Below are positions 36,665-48,439 of a stretch of 64,000 nt of DNA, in pieces; position 1 is the stretch's first letter; each line of letters starts with the position of its first letter. Source of the stretch: Casuarina equisetifolia (lineage: Eukaryota > Streptophyta > Magnoliopsida > Fagales > Casuarinaceae); the NCBI GenBank assembly GCA_028551475.1, contig CM052357.1, positions 23,478,451-23,542,450 of the forward strand. The letters are read 5' to 3'. The notes beneath the pieces are model-generated. The model saw only the letters and a list, made by a program, of their open reading frames with translations, did no database searches and was not told the DNA's origin. Made by a program: the position numbers and the translations under genes.

Positions 36665-38345
36665 ATAGACACATGAGCTTTTCACGTGTTTTCTTCTTCT
36701 CCACATTGTGCATGACCAATATTTAAAGCCTCTTGTTGGATACACCTAAGCCTCCCACTTAGAACACAATTGTCAATCCTTGCGGCTCACTTTTGAATGC
36801 ACTCTTCCCTTATGAGTTTCTTGACATATTGGCTGAAACTCTTCCTTTTTGATTTTTCTTCTTCACGAACAAGGTGGAGGTGTTGATTTTTCTTTTAGCT
36901 CATTCCTTAGATTAAGAACGTGGGCTGGACTTTTCTTCAATCCAATCTCACGTTGGCTTGAGCCATCTTTCCACACACGAGCTGCAGCTTCTTTCATAGC
37001 GCGGGCTCTCCATTCAACTGCCCAGATCTCATGGCACAAGCCTCTTAATAGGTGGACCAAAATAAAAATATTCATCAAAGTACTTGGTCCATTGTATAAT
37101 GCATGCATGAGGCTATAAATATTTTCACAAGGTCTTAAAGAGAATATCTCAATCATATACCTTCATGAAGCCCATAAACAAATACTTCAACAAATATTTT
37201 CATGATGCTAAATAAATAATTAGTTCAATGAATATAATGATTAGATTAATCAATTTCTAGTAACCATACTAAACTCATCATAAAAATATCAAACTCATTA
37301 CTCAACACTTTTTACCATAGTCCATTGCTTCGGAAAGGTAACATCTTTCCATCTCTTGGTATGAGACAACGTAGCCCTAAACAAATGGTGTCTTTTCTTT
37401 TGGGCTTGTATGTAAGGCCTTAGTATGAAATGCAGCTTTCATATCCTTATAATGGACTTGAAGGACCAACGTTATTGTAATCACCCCACTTTTAATATCA
37501 TGATTGTGGATCTTAACCTAAAGCACCAAACCATCTAGGATAAATTTATTATGCAATGAGATGTGAAGTTTAAGTAAACTTTAAAACTTATTGGCTCAAC
37601 ATAAAGGCTTGACTCTATTGCTCCTACTAAGGCATTCGCAAACGTATTCTGATATTTATCCCCAGGGATGAAGCAAATAAAGGTGTTTAATTCCTTCTTT
37701 GTGTGGGGCTTCATTCCTACTTGTAATAGTAACCCATATGTAAGTAACTATACTTCTTTTTACGAGGCTCTATGAATTTTTGAGACAATAATCTTATAAT
37801 CTTAAATTCCTACGAAAAATATCTCTTTCTTCAATCTTTATGGTGTCGTATGATTTAAGACTCCATCGGGAAAAATCCATATAGATGAGGTGCTTCTTTC
37901 CCTTTGGAATTATCCACTTATTTATAGACTTTTTAAAGTCTTCTACAATATTTTTATCCCAATTGACAACTTTATGGTTGCTATCACCGAGCTAGAGGTT
38001 TAAGACGATCATTCAAAGTTTATATCAATACCACCACTGGACCTATCACCTTACGTCCTACCAATCTTAGTATGATATACGTAGATCTTGCTGTGAGTAG
38101 ATCCTAGCTTTGCGCATACCACCCTTCACGTCTTCACAAGACTACACAAGACTTACAAGCTAACAATGAACTCATTATGGCTCACTGCGCCAATTACTCT
38201 TTAACATACTTATATGACTAATGACAAGCACAATAAATAGCCACCTCTCCAAAGCAAAGCGGAACTTTAACCCCCCAAGGGACGATATAAGCTAAAGGAC
38301 CTTCCTCTTTCCCTTTGGCTTTGACACTAAGCACATAATGAAACA
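36665..38345 (-). repeat. Right arm of the foldback structure, split by ~1.3 kb
   Basis: Reverse complement of the left arm in two collinear blocks (38,345 down to about 38,150, then 36,835 down to 36,665). They are separated by about 1.3 kb with no counterpart on the left. Either the right arm gained an insertion or the left arm lost this piece. A 97-codon frame in the extra piece (36,863-37,156, minus) shows no recognisable domain. Confidence 0.75.
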
Positions 38346-38346
38346 T

Positions 38347-38374
<28 letters not shown>
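38347..38374 (+). repeat. (TA)n tract at the right edge of the foldback element
   Basis: About 13 AT units. Paired with the tract at 34,869, it suggests insertion into, or end structures made of, TA repeats. Confidence 0.85.
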
Positions 38375-38378
<4 letters not shown>

Positions 38379-39055
38379 CATATGTTTGAAATATGTTCAT
38401 AGTCTAATCTATGAATTAACGTATGGGTCAATAGATATTTTTTATTAAACATTAATTTTTTAAATGTGAAACTTTTATTTCCAATACTTTTGCATACCAA
38501 ACATATTTTGAGTTTAATGTTAAATGGGTAGAATTGATACTTTTTCATACATCAAGTATATTTAAATGACCTAAAATTAAATGAGAATTCAAGTGAATTA
38601 ACTTAAATTTTGATATCATGTTGAAAGGCATAAATGTCTAACCCTTTTTCATTCATTAGTTTATAAGATATTTTTTATATTTAAATATTACCTAAAAATC
38701 ATATTTTTCAATATAAGACTTTCATCTATCATAATTAGTTGCATACCAATATCATAACCAGTTAGTTGTATATAACTCATAATTATATTAAGTTGAAATT
38801 TTAGCTCTCATAGATAATATTATGGAGAAATTCTACACCTAAACCATGCGTTACAACGTGATTTTATTCATTTTAACCTTGAATCTTAAAATTTAGCGTA
38901 TAACAAAGGGGATAATTCCTTCATATATATATATATATATATATAAGAGTTGTAGTATTATATATTGTTATTAGGGGATTTAACTGAAAATATCTAACCC
39001 TTCTGAGGACACAAAGACGCAGACGGCAGTGTGGTCACATGTAAGGTCCTCAAAA
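38375..39055. other. AT-rich promoter region of the PGM-like gene
   Basis: Strongly AT-rich, including an (AT)n tract at 38,923-38,945. The 5' leader of the next gene probably starts within about 100 bp of 39,056. Confidence 0.5.
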
Positions 39056-41453
39056 ATGCTCGTATCTTCCTCTTCCATTAGACCCCATCTACTCTGCTAC
39101 TCATCATCTATTCCTCCATCTTCGACCTCCAAAACTCCGGACACTGCCTCCAGCATCACAGTTAGTCGTCGCCGGCGCCACCTCCTCACTGCACTCACCA
39201 TCTCCATCTCAATTGCCCCTTTAACTGCTTCTCCCCAGCCCAATTCTGGAATCCCACTATTCGTGCCGGTCGCAGATGCTCGCGGGCTCTTCCAGATGCC
39301 TCCTTTTCGGCTCATCAATAGGTAACTTAAAAACCCAAAAACTGCTTCGTACTATGAGTAGCTCATCATATATGTAATTGTTGAGAAGAAACTTGGAGGA
39401 AGAAAAAGAAAGAATCTTAATGGGTTTTCTGGCTTGTGGGATGTGCGTGTATATTTTTCTTTTGAAAATTGAGAAAATTTAACCTCATCTAAGTGAGGCT
39501 GTTGTACTGAGGAAGAGTTGGTTGAATTCTATACGATGTTAATGTCTGAAAACTGAGCAATTGTGCTACTGTTATTGATTCTTATATCCGTTGGCAAATT
39601 GCTGTGGGTGCGGGAAGGTATTTTCTGGTAAGGGCTGGGGAGTCGGAATATGAGAGCTTGGGAATAATCAATACGAACCCAGTTGCAAAGACTTCGGTGG
39701 ACAGCGGGTTGTCGGAGAAAGGGAAGAAGGAGACAGTGAGGGCTGCGTTTGAACTGAAGGCCAGGGGGGCTTGTGCAAATGGATGTTGGATTTGGCCTTC
39801 TATTACTCAGAGAGCTTACCAAGCGGCAGAGATCATTGCATCAGTTAATGGGGTCAGTCGAAGGTGAATGCGTTTATTCTTTTCTTTTCTTTTTTTAAGT
39901 TAGTCAATTGTTAGGAGAATAACTGGACGGGAATTTTTTAAAATAGTAGGGATTCGGAGTTGAATGGTGCTGGTTATGGAACTGTAGACTTTGATGATCT
40001 CTGCTCAGTGTATATTGGAAGAGAAATGATTAAAAAAACTCACTCTAATTTAAAAGCCAACTCAAGATTGAAGCAATTTTTTAATTTTTTTTATCTATAA
40101 GTAAAAGAGTATCTAGCATTTAAACTTGTAGTACTATCTTAAAAATTTTATCTAAAAGTTAGATTAAAATATTCCTTTTTTTATTTAAAGAGAATTTTTA
40201 GATGAGATAAAGATTTTTTTTTTTTTAACAATGTTTTAATGAGAAAAGAATTGGTACTTTGCCTACCTCGAGTATTTCATGATTATCAAAGTTGAATATT
40301 TCAACTTCTTCTTCATAAGTATCTTTGGTGGGTTCGAATTTATCATTTGAAAACCATTCTAGGATCATAATTTGCATTGCAGAGGGTTTATTTGATTTCA
40401 TCGTGATCAATTCAGCCAAGAAGCTAGTTTGCTGATCGATTCCTTTGGTTTCAGCTACATAGTGCCTGAGTACAGCTTTCTAGATGCACGTGGATTGGGA
40501 GCTTATGAAGGCAAAAACCTGGAATCCGTTTCAGAAGTAGGATTTCTACCTGTCCTCTTTCTTGGAATTAATGGGAATCTGCTGCGTTATCTTCTTCAAT
40601 AGGATTTTTTTCATTTTTTTTGGTTCTCCCTCTCATTTAGTGTTGCAAGAACTGCATATGTCACTGTCCTTGAAGATGCAAAATATGGCTTGAAAATGCT
40701 CCAATGCTTCAGGTATATGCGTCGGATAGTATTTCTATGGACATGAAACCTCCTCCAATCGATGATGGAACCCCGAATGAGAGTGTTGCAGATGTCTTTG
40801 TTCGTGTAACACAACTAATGTCCATTCTTGAGACCCAATATTCTGGTGATACAATCATTATCGTCTCCCCAGACTCAGACAACTTGTCGGTTCTACAAGC
40901 TGGTTTGATTGGACTTGATCTGCGAAGGTAACTTGGTCGTCTTAACTAATGTTAATAAATCCCTTTGTATCCATCCTTCTTATTAAACTTTTGTATATGA
41001 AACCCATAATTTACTTTGGCTATAAGGAGACATGTTAAAAAGAGCGTGAGTTGTTGCATGTTGCATTGACCTGTTGGAGATTATACTTAAAATAAAAGAC
41101 ATCTTTCATCTTTGTGAGTTAGTTTTAACAAAGATATCAAAACCCAAGTTCAGGGATGTTGCCTCCCATGTATAACGCCCATAGTCTACCTTGATTACAA
41201 GAGAATATATTATAAATTACTCTAGATTGCATAAATCTTGCTTAAAAATCATCTTGAGAATAAAAGATATGTATCTTCCTTATAAGTCGATTAATCATCT
41301 TGAAGTTATCCTTGTATGCTTTCTGATTTCAGGCACTCTGACCTATCTTTTGCTTATGGCGAGGTCCGCTTTGTTGACACCAGTAGCATCCCTGCTTACA
41401 AGCAACCCGCATCCGCTGTATATAAATGCTTTAATCCCCCAAATTGTAACTAA
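39056..41453 (+). CDS. Plastid-targeted phosphoglycerate-mutase-like (histidine phosphatase fold) protein, 309 aa, lacking catalytic histidines
   Basis: Five exons: 39056-39321, 39618-39863, 40455-40536, 40713-40927 and 41333-41453 (930 bp in all), GT-AG introns, consistent phases. Residues 1-75 look like a two-part transit peptide: a Ser/Thr-rich chloroplast part, then SRRRRHLL, a hydrophobic run and an ADA processing motif (73-75). This suggests Tat import into the thylakoid lumen. The mature part begins RGLFQMPPFRL. The histidine-phosphatase core is recognisable: LVRAGE (92-97), SITQRAYQAAEIIA, and a NES acid motif with E221. But the catalytic RHG is RAG (A95 for His), and the second-histidine motif (VSHG in active members) is VSPD (P251 for His). 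The protein is thus probably non-catalytic. Close plant homologs, as I recall them, share this. An upstream GTG-started frame extension is not credible; 39,056 is the first ATG. Confidence 0.92.
41030..41300 (+). repeat. Relic of dispersed AT-rich repeat family (F) in PGM-like intron 4
   Basis: Intron 4 carries the family strings AAAGATATCAAAACCCAAGT, GAGAATATATTATAAATTAC and CTTATAAGTCGATT. This shows family members also sit inside genes. Confidence 0.45.
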
Positions 41454-42552
41454 TTGTATTCCCGCTGTTGTTATCAATGTACACAGGCAGAAGTAATAGA
41501 TGTGGCAGATTTTCTTCCTCTGTAACTATTGTTTATCATTATTGCCATCGGCATGAGAGCATCCCCTGCATTCCTTCATCAAGAAATCCATGTAATAGAT
41601 TTTGAAAATGCGTTCATATACTTGTTTATGTACTCAAGCTGCGAGCGAGACTACCGAAGGTAGCCTCTTCCTACCAAAAAGATCATAAACATTACTATAT
41701 TAAGTTTGCAAACGTCAGATTGAAAAAAGTATTAGAAGGCCATCTTCCTCTCCTGGAAGATGGCTGCTGGGAGAAGACAAGTTTGACTCAAAAGTTCGAT
41801 TTTTTTATAAACTGGCATCCAGTAGGCATCAAAGGCCGTGAGAGGTGGGGTTAGCCTTTGACGCGATGAGACAATGTTGTTTATTTCTTGGACAACGTTT
41901 GAAGAAACACAAAAGCAGTCCTCTCATTGGATTGTCATTATCATAAGCCACCAAGATTTTCATTTTTTTTCCTGATTTGGTTGGCTTAACGATTAAGATT
42001 TCTGAACTTTCACAAATTTTTCTCCACACCTCGGATCTTAGGGCCGTGTGTTGGTCTTTGTCCTTTTCTTGTTCTTCTTAGATTTATCCGATCAAAACAA
42101 CTCATTACAAGGGAAGACAAGTTTAGAAAATAATTATTGTTTATTGGTCAAGCAAAACCAAAATTAATTATGAGAGAAAACAAAGCCATGAAGAAAAAAA
42201 CTTTTGCTATGTGACTATGGTAACTAACATTTTAACCTGAAAAGCTATATATAAGCATAAGTAAGGCTTATACAATGAAACTCTAGTATCTTACAATATA
42301 TAAAAAAAATATATTAAGCCTTATTTTAAGACTTAATATATTGATATAAAGAGAAAATCATCAATCTTCAACAAAAACAAAAGCCCTATCTCAATTTGAT
42401 TGTTCAATCAATTTGGAATGGTCCATTGAAGCAAAGTGTGGGTTACAAAAAAGAACCAAGCGATTATATATACATGGACTTGAAAAGGTATTTTCTTCTT
42501 TAAGTATGCATATATATTATATATGTCTGAATTCTATCTGGCCCGTACTGTC
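41454..42552. other. 3' flank of the PGM-like gene and intergenic DNA
   Basis: Holds the 3'-UTR of the PGM-like gene. A block at 41,963-42,103 recurs at 46,682-46,822. No gene seen. Confidence 0.5.
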
Positions 42553-42558
42553 TATAAA
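42553..42558 (+). promoter_or_regulatory. TATA box of the secreted-peptide gene
   Basis: TATAAA about 50 bp upstream of the chosen ATG at 42,607, implying a short leader. The related copy near 55,145 has a TATAAA 43 bp before its ATG, with similar sequence between. Confidence 0.6.
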
Positions 42559-42606
42559 TGGAACGCCAAAATACGAAGTGCATTAAGTATTTCTTCAAAT
42601 TCAGTC

Positions 42607-42852
42607 ATGGCTGTTTCTCTCATAATCCTGGCGATCATCATTCTTTTCCACATTTTCATGGCTTCTGCACAACTTGCAGACTCAAAGCCCCTGCCGAGTG
42701 GTGAAGGCAGGTTCCTCCGCGGATCCGCGCCTCCGTCCGGTCCCAATGCAAGCACTTACATACCTGGACCAGGTCCTGGTAAGAGCAGCTTGAAGCGAGC
42801 AGGGAATGCGGTGAAAGCACCATCCCCGCCGTCTCCTGGGAGCAAAGGCTAA
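42607..42852 (+). CDS. Small secreted Pro/Gly/Ser-rich peptide precursor, 81 aa
   Basis: Residues 1-21 form a clear signal peptide: a very hydrophobic core and an ASA processing motif at 19-21. The rest is small, basic and rich in P, G, S and K, with no cysteines. It contains APPSGPNASTYIPGPGPGK (41-59) and ends APSPPSPGSKG. Its size, secretion signal and SGP-containing core recall precursors of plant signalling peptides (PIP, CEP, CLE types), but it does not match any end-motif I know, so no family is assigned. An in-frame ATG at 42,523 would place the TATA box inside the coding region and bury the signal peptide, so 42,607 is preferred. A damaged copy lies at 55,188, and a promoter-like scrap at 48,015-48,430. 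The function is unknown. Confidence 0.75.
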   Translation: MAVSLIILAIIILFHIFMASAQLADSKPLPSGEGRFLRGSAPPSGPNASTYIPGPGPGKSSLKRAGNAVKAPSPPSPGSKG

Positions 42853-43669
42853 ACTTTAGATAAGGAGCCTACACGGAGACCGAGCTTTAAAAAACCATAG
42901 TGTAGGTTCACCATTTTTTGTCATTTGAATTACACCAACTCTGGACGTAACGTAATCTTAATTACATATGATGTATTCAAGTTTTTCTGTTTGGGTTCTA
43001 CGGCTCAGAAAATAAGATTGCATTTTTTATCTCTGTCTTCTTCTTGCATGACTGTGTCTTCTTGTTTCAAGTTTCATACGTACTTCGACCATTGAACGTC
43101 AATTACATACGTGAATGCCTAACAAAGAAAACAAGGTTCCCAAAATTAAAGGATGTGAAAGCCCAATAGGTTGGGCCTAAGGCCATGCTTTTCCTTGACA
43201 GTGGGGAAGAAAGGGGGAAGAACCAGTATACATGTTTTTCCAATCAAATCCAAGATTCGTTATTTAATGATTCATTGATCGGATACTCCAGTAGTCTCTT
43301 TGCGAATCGCTTTCTCTTCATCTTCCATGTTCGACGACACCCAGACCCTGATTCTGCGCTTACCAGAGGCCGTCGTATAGTTGATTCTGTCGCTGTCACC
43401 TACTGCCACTGTGGCTGACGTGTATTCCCTTTTCGACAAGCGCTTGTTCCCGACAGACCGACCATCCGCCTCCTCCTCCGCCAGGCGCTTCGAGCTCGTC
43501 ACTGGGTCTGGGACGTTCTCTCGCCAATGCCACAGCGGCGGTCCCTGAATCGGCCGCGACTTTAGTCGCCGGAGGCGGGTCTCGGCACTGCACATTCGGT
43601 GCGGCAGGAAGTAGGATAAGCTTGGTGGAGAGGTACGACGTTGAGCGGGATCAATGGGTGGAGATGGAG
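42853..43669. other. Intergenic region with a GC-richer patch
   Basis: 3' flank of the peptide gene, then a clearly GC-richer patch (about 43,300-43,620) that looks like old coding sequence. I found no continuous frame or recognisable domain in it. It borders the first unit of the duplicated remnant. Confidence 0.45.
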
Positions 43670-45385
43670 CACTAGCCGGGTTGCGAGACGGGTGCCTGGG
43701 GTTCGTGATGGATGAGAGAATGGAGTCTTGCGTGTTGGGTAGGTATTGTGAAAAGAGAACGATTCGTGAGGTTCTGCCAACAGATGACTATTGTAGGGAC
43801 GCGGTGGTGATGGACTTGAGGAGTCGTGGTGATAGCGGAAGGTGGTGGGAAGTGTTAAGATAATGGGTTTAGTTGCTTATTCTGAGAAAGTGCACTGCCC
43901 GCCCTCAGATTAAGTGTTCTGTGCGCTACAAGGTAAAGTGCAGTTTGTTTGATAGATAAGTGATAAGAGCAGAAAAGCATGGGCAAGACCAACCTAGCCA
44001 TTGTAGGGTGTTGATGTACCGTATCAAGCTCCATATCCCTTAACAGCTGGATCGAGGGGTTACACGCAAATGCTGCTCATTATATATCTGCAGAATATAG
44101 GAACTTCTTTTGTAATCGTTTTCTTGGAGGTCTGCCGCTTTCTTATGCACACCCTCTTCTTCTGAGCTTTTGTTATGCTTAAAAGAACTAGAACCACTGG
44201 TTCAAACGATCCTGTGTATTTCTCTCTTTTCAGTTTGGTTTCATTCCAAACACAGAGTACTCTGATTAAGGAGGTTCTGTTTCCACGTTTCTGAGTGCTT
44301 AATTCTCTTCAGGAAGTGGGGGATATGTGGGAGGAAAGGAAAGGGTGAGAGTTGGGAAGATCGTGGTTGTGGAGGACGAGGAGGGGCTCCGTCGCCCTGG
44401 CTTGTTTATGCTCGATGGAAACCATATTTTAAGGTACTTTTGATTGTTTACTAGTTGTCTCTATTTTGCTGTCTAAGTTCATGTTTACAATGTTTTTGGT
44501 TGAAGCATTTGTAATTTTTATGCACTTCTTTTTAGGTTCAATATCAATTTAATTAATCTTTAGACAAAAATAAAGATTATGCTGTTGCTGAACATCAAAC
44601 TTGGTTGAGCTCTTCCACTTGTCCATTTGTGGCAGGCCTTTTCCCTTCAGTTTCTGATGAGACAACCAAATCCTCCAAGTTCTCACCTATCGGTTCTAGT
44701 TTTAATGTATCTTCATTCCATTTCTTCTTGACAATAGTGGTGGATTTACGTCAGTAAATTATGTAACTGGAATGGAATTATTTTCATATATGACTTCAAG
44801 TCAGTCGATACCATACTGCCGTGAAAGGTCAAACCTCGTGTTCTGACTTAATTGAGGCAGCTACAGTTGCACAATTGATGGATACACTAGTAGTAACCCA
44901 GGAATCAAGTGTAGAATAACGGAAGGAATTAGAAGGAACCTCATGGACTTCAGGACCCCTTCAACGGGTAATGATAATGTGACGCCCTCATGGACTTCAG
45001 AGCTGAAAATGACCTTATCCACTTTATCAAGATAGACTTCAACTTCTGAACCTATTGATGAGTCTTCATCCACCAACTCTGAGTTCTCTTTTCCAGCTTC
45101 ACTAACAATCTCTGCCATTAAGCAAAGATCCTTCTAGCTGACAATTCAGGATTTCTTGGCATTAGAATTCTTAGGTCAGTCTTCCTTATGTATGTCATTG
45201 ACAAAAAAATTAGACTAAGTTACTAAAAGGACAAATGAAACACAAAGGTTTGTGGGATCTAAGATTTTGATAGGTTTTCCTACCGTAGAATGAATATTCT
45301 TTTTTACAATGTTTTTGTATAACCGTATCATATTTGCTAAAAACATGTTTTCCTAACGTCAGAAAGCTCAATAGATCCATGTTCA
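43670..45385. repeat. Unit 1 of a decayed tandem gene-remnant duplication
   Basis: Three blocks recur in the same order in unit 2: about 43,670-43,860 (to 45,430-45,575), 44,315-44,465 (to 45,580-45,740) and 45,000-45,385 (to 45,740-46,165). The extra material between blocks (about 450 and 530 bp) is missing from unit 2. The parent gene was not recognised. Confidence 0.75.
44990..45118 (-). pseudogene. Gene remnant: acidic N-terminal exon-like segment (unit 1)
   Basis: Minus-strand frame beginning MAEIVSEAGKENSELVDED, acidic, with LDKVDKVIFSSEV further on. Its partner in unit 2 starts MAEMVSEAG and shares DSELM/ELV-type and VDKVIFS parts. Conservation of the frame suggests a former first exon, but I could not find the rest of a gene or name a family. 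Confidence 0.4.
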
Positions 45386-45429
45386 ACTTTTCATCTACTT
45401 CTCCAAGGAGAAGAGTTTTCACTCATGGA

Positions 45430-46165
45430 GTGGTTGCCTGGATTGCAAGCCGGGTGTGTGGGGTTGGTGATGAGGGAGAGAATGGATTTTTGGGTGATTG
45501 GTGGGATTCTGCCAGTTGATAGTATTGTTGGGATGCATTGGTGATGAACTTGAGAGTCACGGTGATGAGGAAAGCGGAGGGAAATGGGGATATGTGGGAG
45601 GAAAGGGAGAAGGTGAGAGTTGGGCAGATTAGGTTATGGAGGACAATAAGGGGGCCAGTCACCTCATCATGTTTATGCTCGACAGAAACCGTATTCTGAG
45701 GTACTTTTGATTGTTTACTGGTTGTCTCTGTTTTGCTGAAAATGACCTTGTCCACTTCATCGAGACAGACTCAAACTTCCGGTCCCATTGATGAGGATGA
45801 AAGGATTGTATCCAGTTCCAGTAACTCAGCGTCTTGATCCATTAACTCTGAGTTATCTTTTTCAGCTCCAATTCCTGCTTCACTAACCATCTCTGCCATT
45901 AAACCAAGTTCCTTCCAGCTGACAGTTTGGGATATTTCGACAGCAAAATTCTCAGGTCAGTCTTCTTTGTGTATTTAATTGACTGGAAGTTAAACCAAGT
46001 AATTAAAAGGACAAACCAAACACAGAGGTCCTTGATATTTAAGTTTTTGATAAGCGTTTCTACTGTAAACTGAATATTCTTTATGACAATGTTTTTATGG
46101 AGTCGTATAATATTTTGTTGAAAACATGTTTGTCCAATTTAGAAATCTCAATAGATTCCTTGTTG
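45430..46165. repeat. Unit 2 of the decayed tandem gene-remnant duplication
   Basis: Compact version of unit 1 with the three shared blocks directly next to each other. Similarity is roughly 75-80% by eye. Both units have lost open frames on the GC-richer strand. Confidence 0.75.
45740..45899 (-). pseudogene. Gene remnant: acidic N-terminal exon-like segment (unit 2)
   Basis: Begins MAEMVSEAGIGAEKDNSEL and continues to VDKVIFS, with an in-frame TGA after MGPEV, so it is broken. It is paired with the segment at 44,990-45,118. Confidence 0.4.
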
Positions 46166-46681
46166 GTTTTTGGAGAAGTAATAGGTAGTAGTGCCTCTTT
46201 TAAGTTTTGAATAAGTAATCATTTTTGTTCAAAACGTAGCAGTAACATCTGCAATCCTATTATGCAGAACATACTCAAAATAATTACCCAAAAGCAATAT
46301 GAACCTCTGAAGTCCAAATAATCAAAACCACTATGAGTTTGAAAAACAGGGTTATTAGTGGTTGGTTCCCTAACATAAAGAGATCCCAAGGGCAAAAGCC
46401 TCGTTCCTCAGGTCTAAAAGTGCATGCATTGCATTCCCTTAGTTTTGAATTTTAGGCTGCTCTTCCAAAGAGGAGTCTCGACACTCGTGATTTTAGTGTC
46501 TTATAGGAGCTCTTACTCTCCTGACTAGGTATAGGGCTTCAAGAAAGAAAACAAGGACTCTGTTCCCAATCCTGCACTGCTCTTAGAAATTTTGTTTCGT
46601 AACGAAAACTGCTACTTGTTTAGTCCAGGTATTTTGTCACTGTTGCATGTTGATCCCTTTTAATATGGCAAAGTTGTTTTA

Positions 46682-46822
46682 TTTTTTTCCTGATTTGGTT
46701 GCCTTAATAGTTAAGATTTCAAAACTTTCATAATTTTTTTTCCACACATCGGATCTTACGGCCCTGTGTTGGTCTTTCTTATTTGCTTGTTCTTTTTAGA
46801 TTTATCCAGTCAAAACAACTGG
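46682..46822 (+). repeat. Copy of the 3' flank of the PGM-like gene
   Basis: Shares CCTGATTTGGTTG, CGGATCTTA, TGTGTTGGTCTTT and TAGATTTATCC strings in order with 41,963-42,103, about 80-85% alike. Confidence 0.8.
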
Positions 46823-48439
46823 TCAAGGAACAAAAAGGTGATAGAACAAGAACCTTAAATAAATTTGATTGTTCTTTGAGAATGTTTGAACTGTGACAAG
46901 ATACATTGCTTGAGTCCTGCTAGGTGAAAGATGCTCGTGTACTAAAGATGCGTTATCTATCATTGTGGCTGACTCGTCGACCTTGTTTAAGAATATTTGA
47001 GTTGTGACAAAGTACCTTGCTCGAGTCCTGTGGAGAAAAAGACGCGCTGTCTATTGAAGATGGGCTCTCTATTACCTCACGCTAGCTCTCAAGGATGGCT
47101 TTATTGAGTAGACAGTTACTAATTTTCTACTTCTTCTTCTGTCTCCTTTTCTTCTTCTTCTTTTTTTTGGGTTGTTGTTATATGTTTTCTTTCCTTTTTG
47201 GTTGTGGCCACCGTCCTGTTGAAAACTGAAAAGAAAAGGAAAAATTGGTTACCGTCTTTTATGTAGTTGGCTGAGGATGTGAATTTGTGATTTGAATGCG
47301 CGTCAAGATTGAAGGAGATTTGATTGTGTTATGACAAGCAGACAGAGTGATGATATTTAAGTGCTAATAGCCTTCAAGGGGATCTGGCGTTATAATTCGT
47401 GCTGTGTACAGGAGTGAAGGTGGCACTCAAAAACCGATATGGGCTTGATATATGTCAGCCACAATCGAAACCCAAGAGAAGGACTAACTTTTAAACACTG
47501 TTCAGTATTAGAATGTGGAGAAGTCCCTCGAAATAGCATCTTGCTTTGATAAGCAATCAGGATGCAGATTTACTCTTTAACGCTATCCTTGTTTCCAGAG
47601 AACATGGATCTGGAACAAGAGCCATAGAACAGATAATCCTAAAATGCAGAAGAGTAACCTTTAAAGTTAAGCTCTACTCTGATACTAAGCAGAAAATCAG
47701 AGTTCAAACAGTATGGGCTTGAGATTGTATCATTTGGTAGTTTGGACAAACTGAACCAAAGAAGCTGTATATGTATACAACAAAAGATTGTTTGGTGGCA
47801 CGCACGCTTCCAACGACAAAAAGTCAAACTTATGAAAAAGGAAGCAGAAGACGAATGGGCACAAAAAGAGAGATTTATGCTGTTTGTGGTGTTTGTCATT
47901 TTGTGACTCAGATTTGGGCGGTGTGTGGTGACACGCACGCTTGCGAACAACACAAAGGTAATTTATAAAAAGGGAAACAAAACGAAAAGGGTGAAAACCG
48001 GAAGCAAAGGTACTTTCTTCTTTGAATATGGTCATTGATTATATATATGTCAAAGTTGTGGGGCCATAATGTTTGACCAGCCACACGTGCAGCCAGACAA
48101 TCTGAGAGAGAGACAGAGAGAGACAGAGAGAAGATTAGATTCTATTTTCTTTAATGGAGCCATAGGATATGACACAAAGTGCCAGAGGGACATTGTCACT
48201 CCTTCCTGCTTAACTTGCCTTGCAAGCTCGATATGATAACTGCGGCAACCAAGCTGGATTCGTAAGGCATTTCGGGATATCCAGCAAAGGTTCAACTTCG
48301 ACCCATCCTCCTAAGCCGACCTGACAGCCATCTGCAGTACAGCGGGGACGCACCTACAAACAAACATGCTCTCTTCCAGTGGCTTAGTATCCCCGTCAAA
48401 AAATAGAACACCAAAAAACGAAGTGCCTGTGTACAGTAG

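Noticed and set aside
36863-37156. 97-codon minus-strand frame in the foldback right arm
   Set aside because: No recognisable domain and it lies in repeat DNA; probably transposon-derived.
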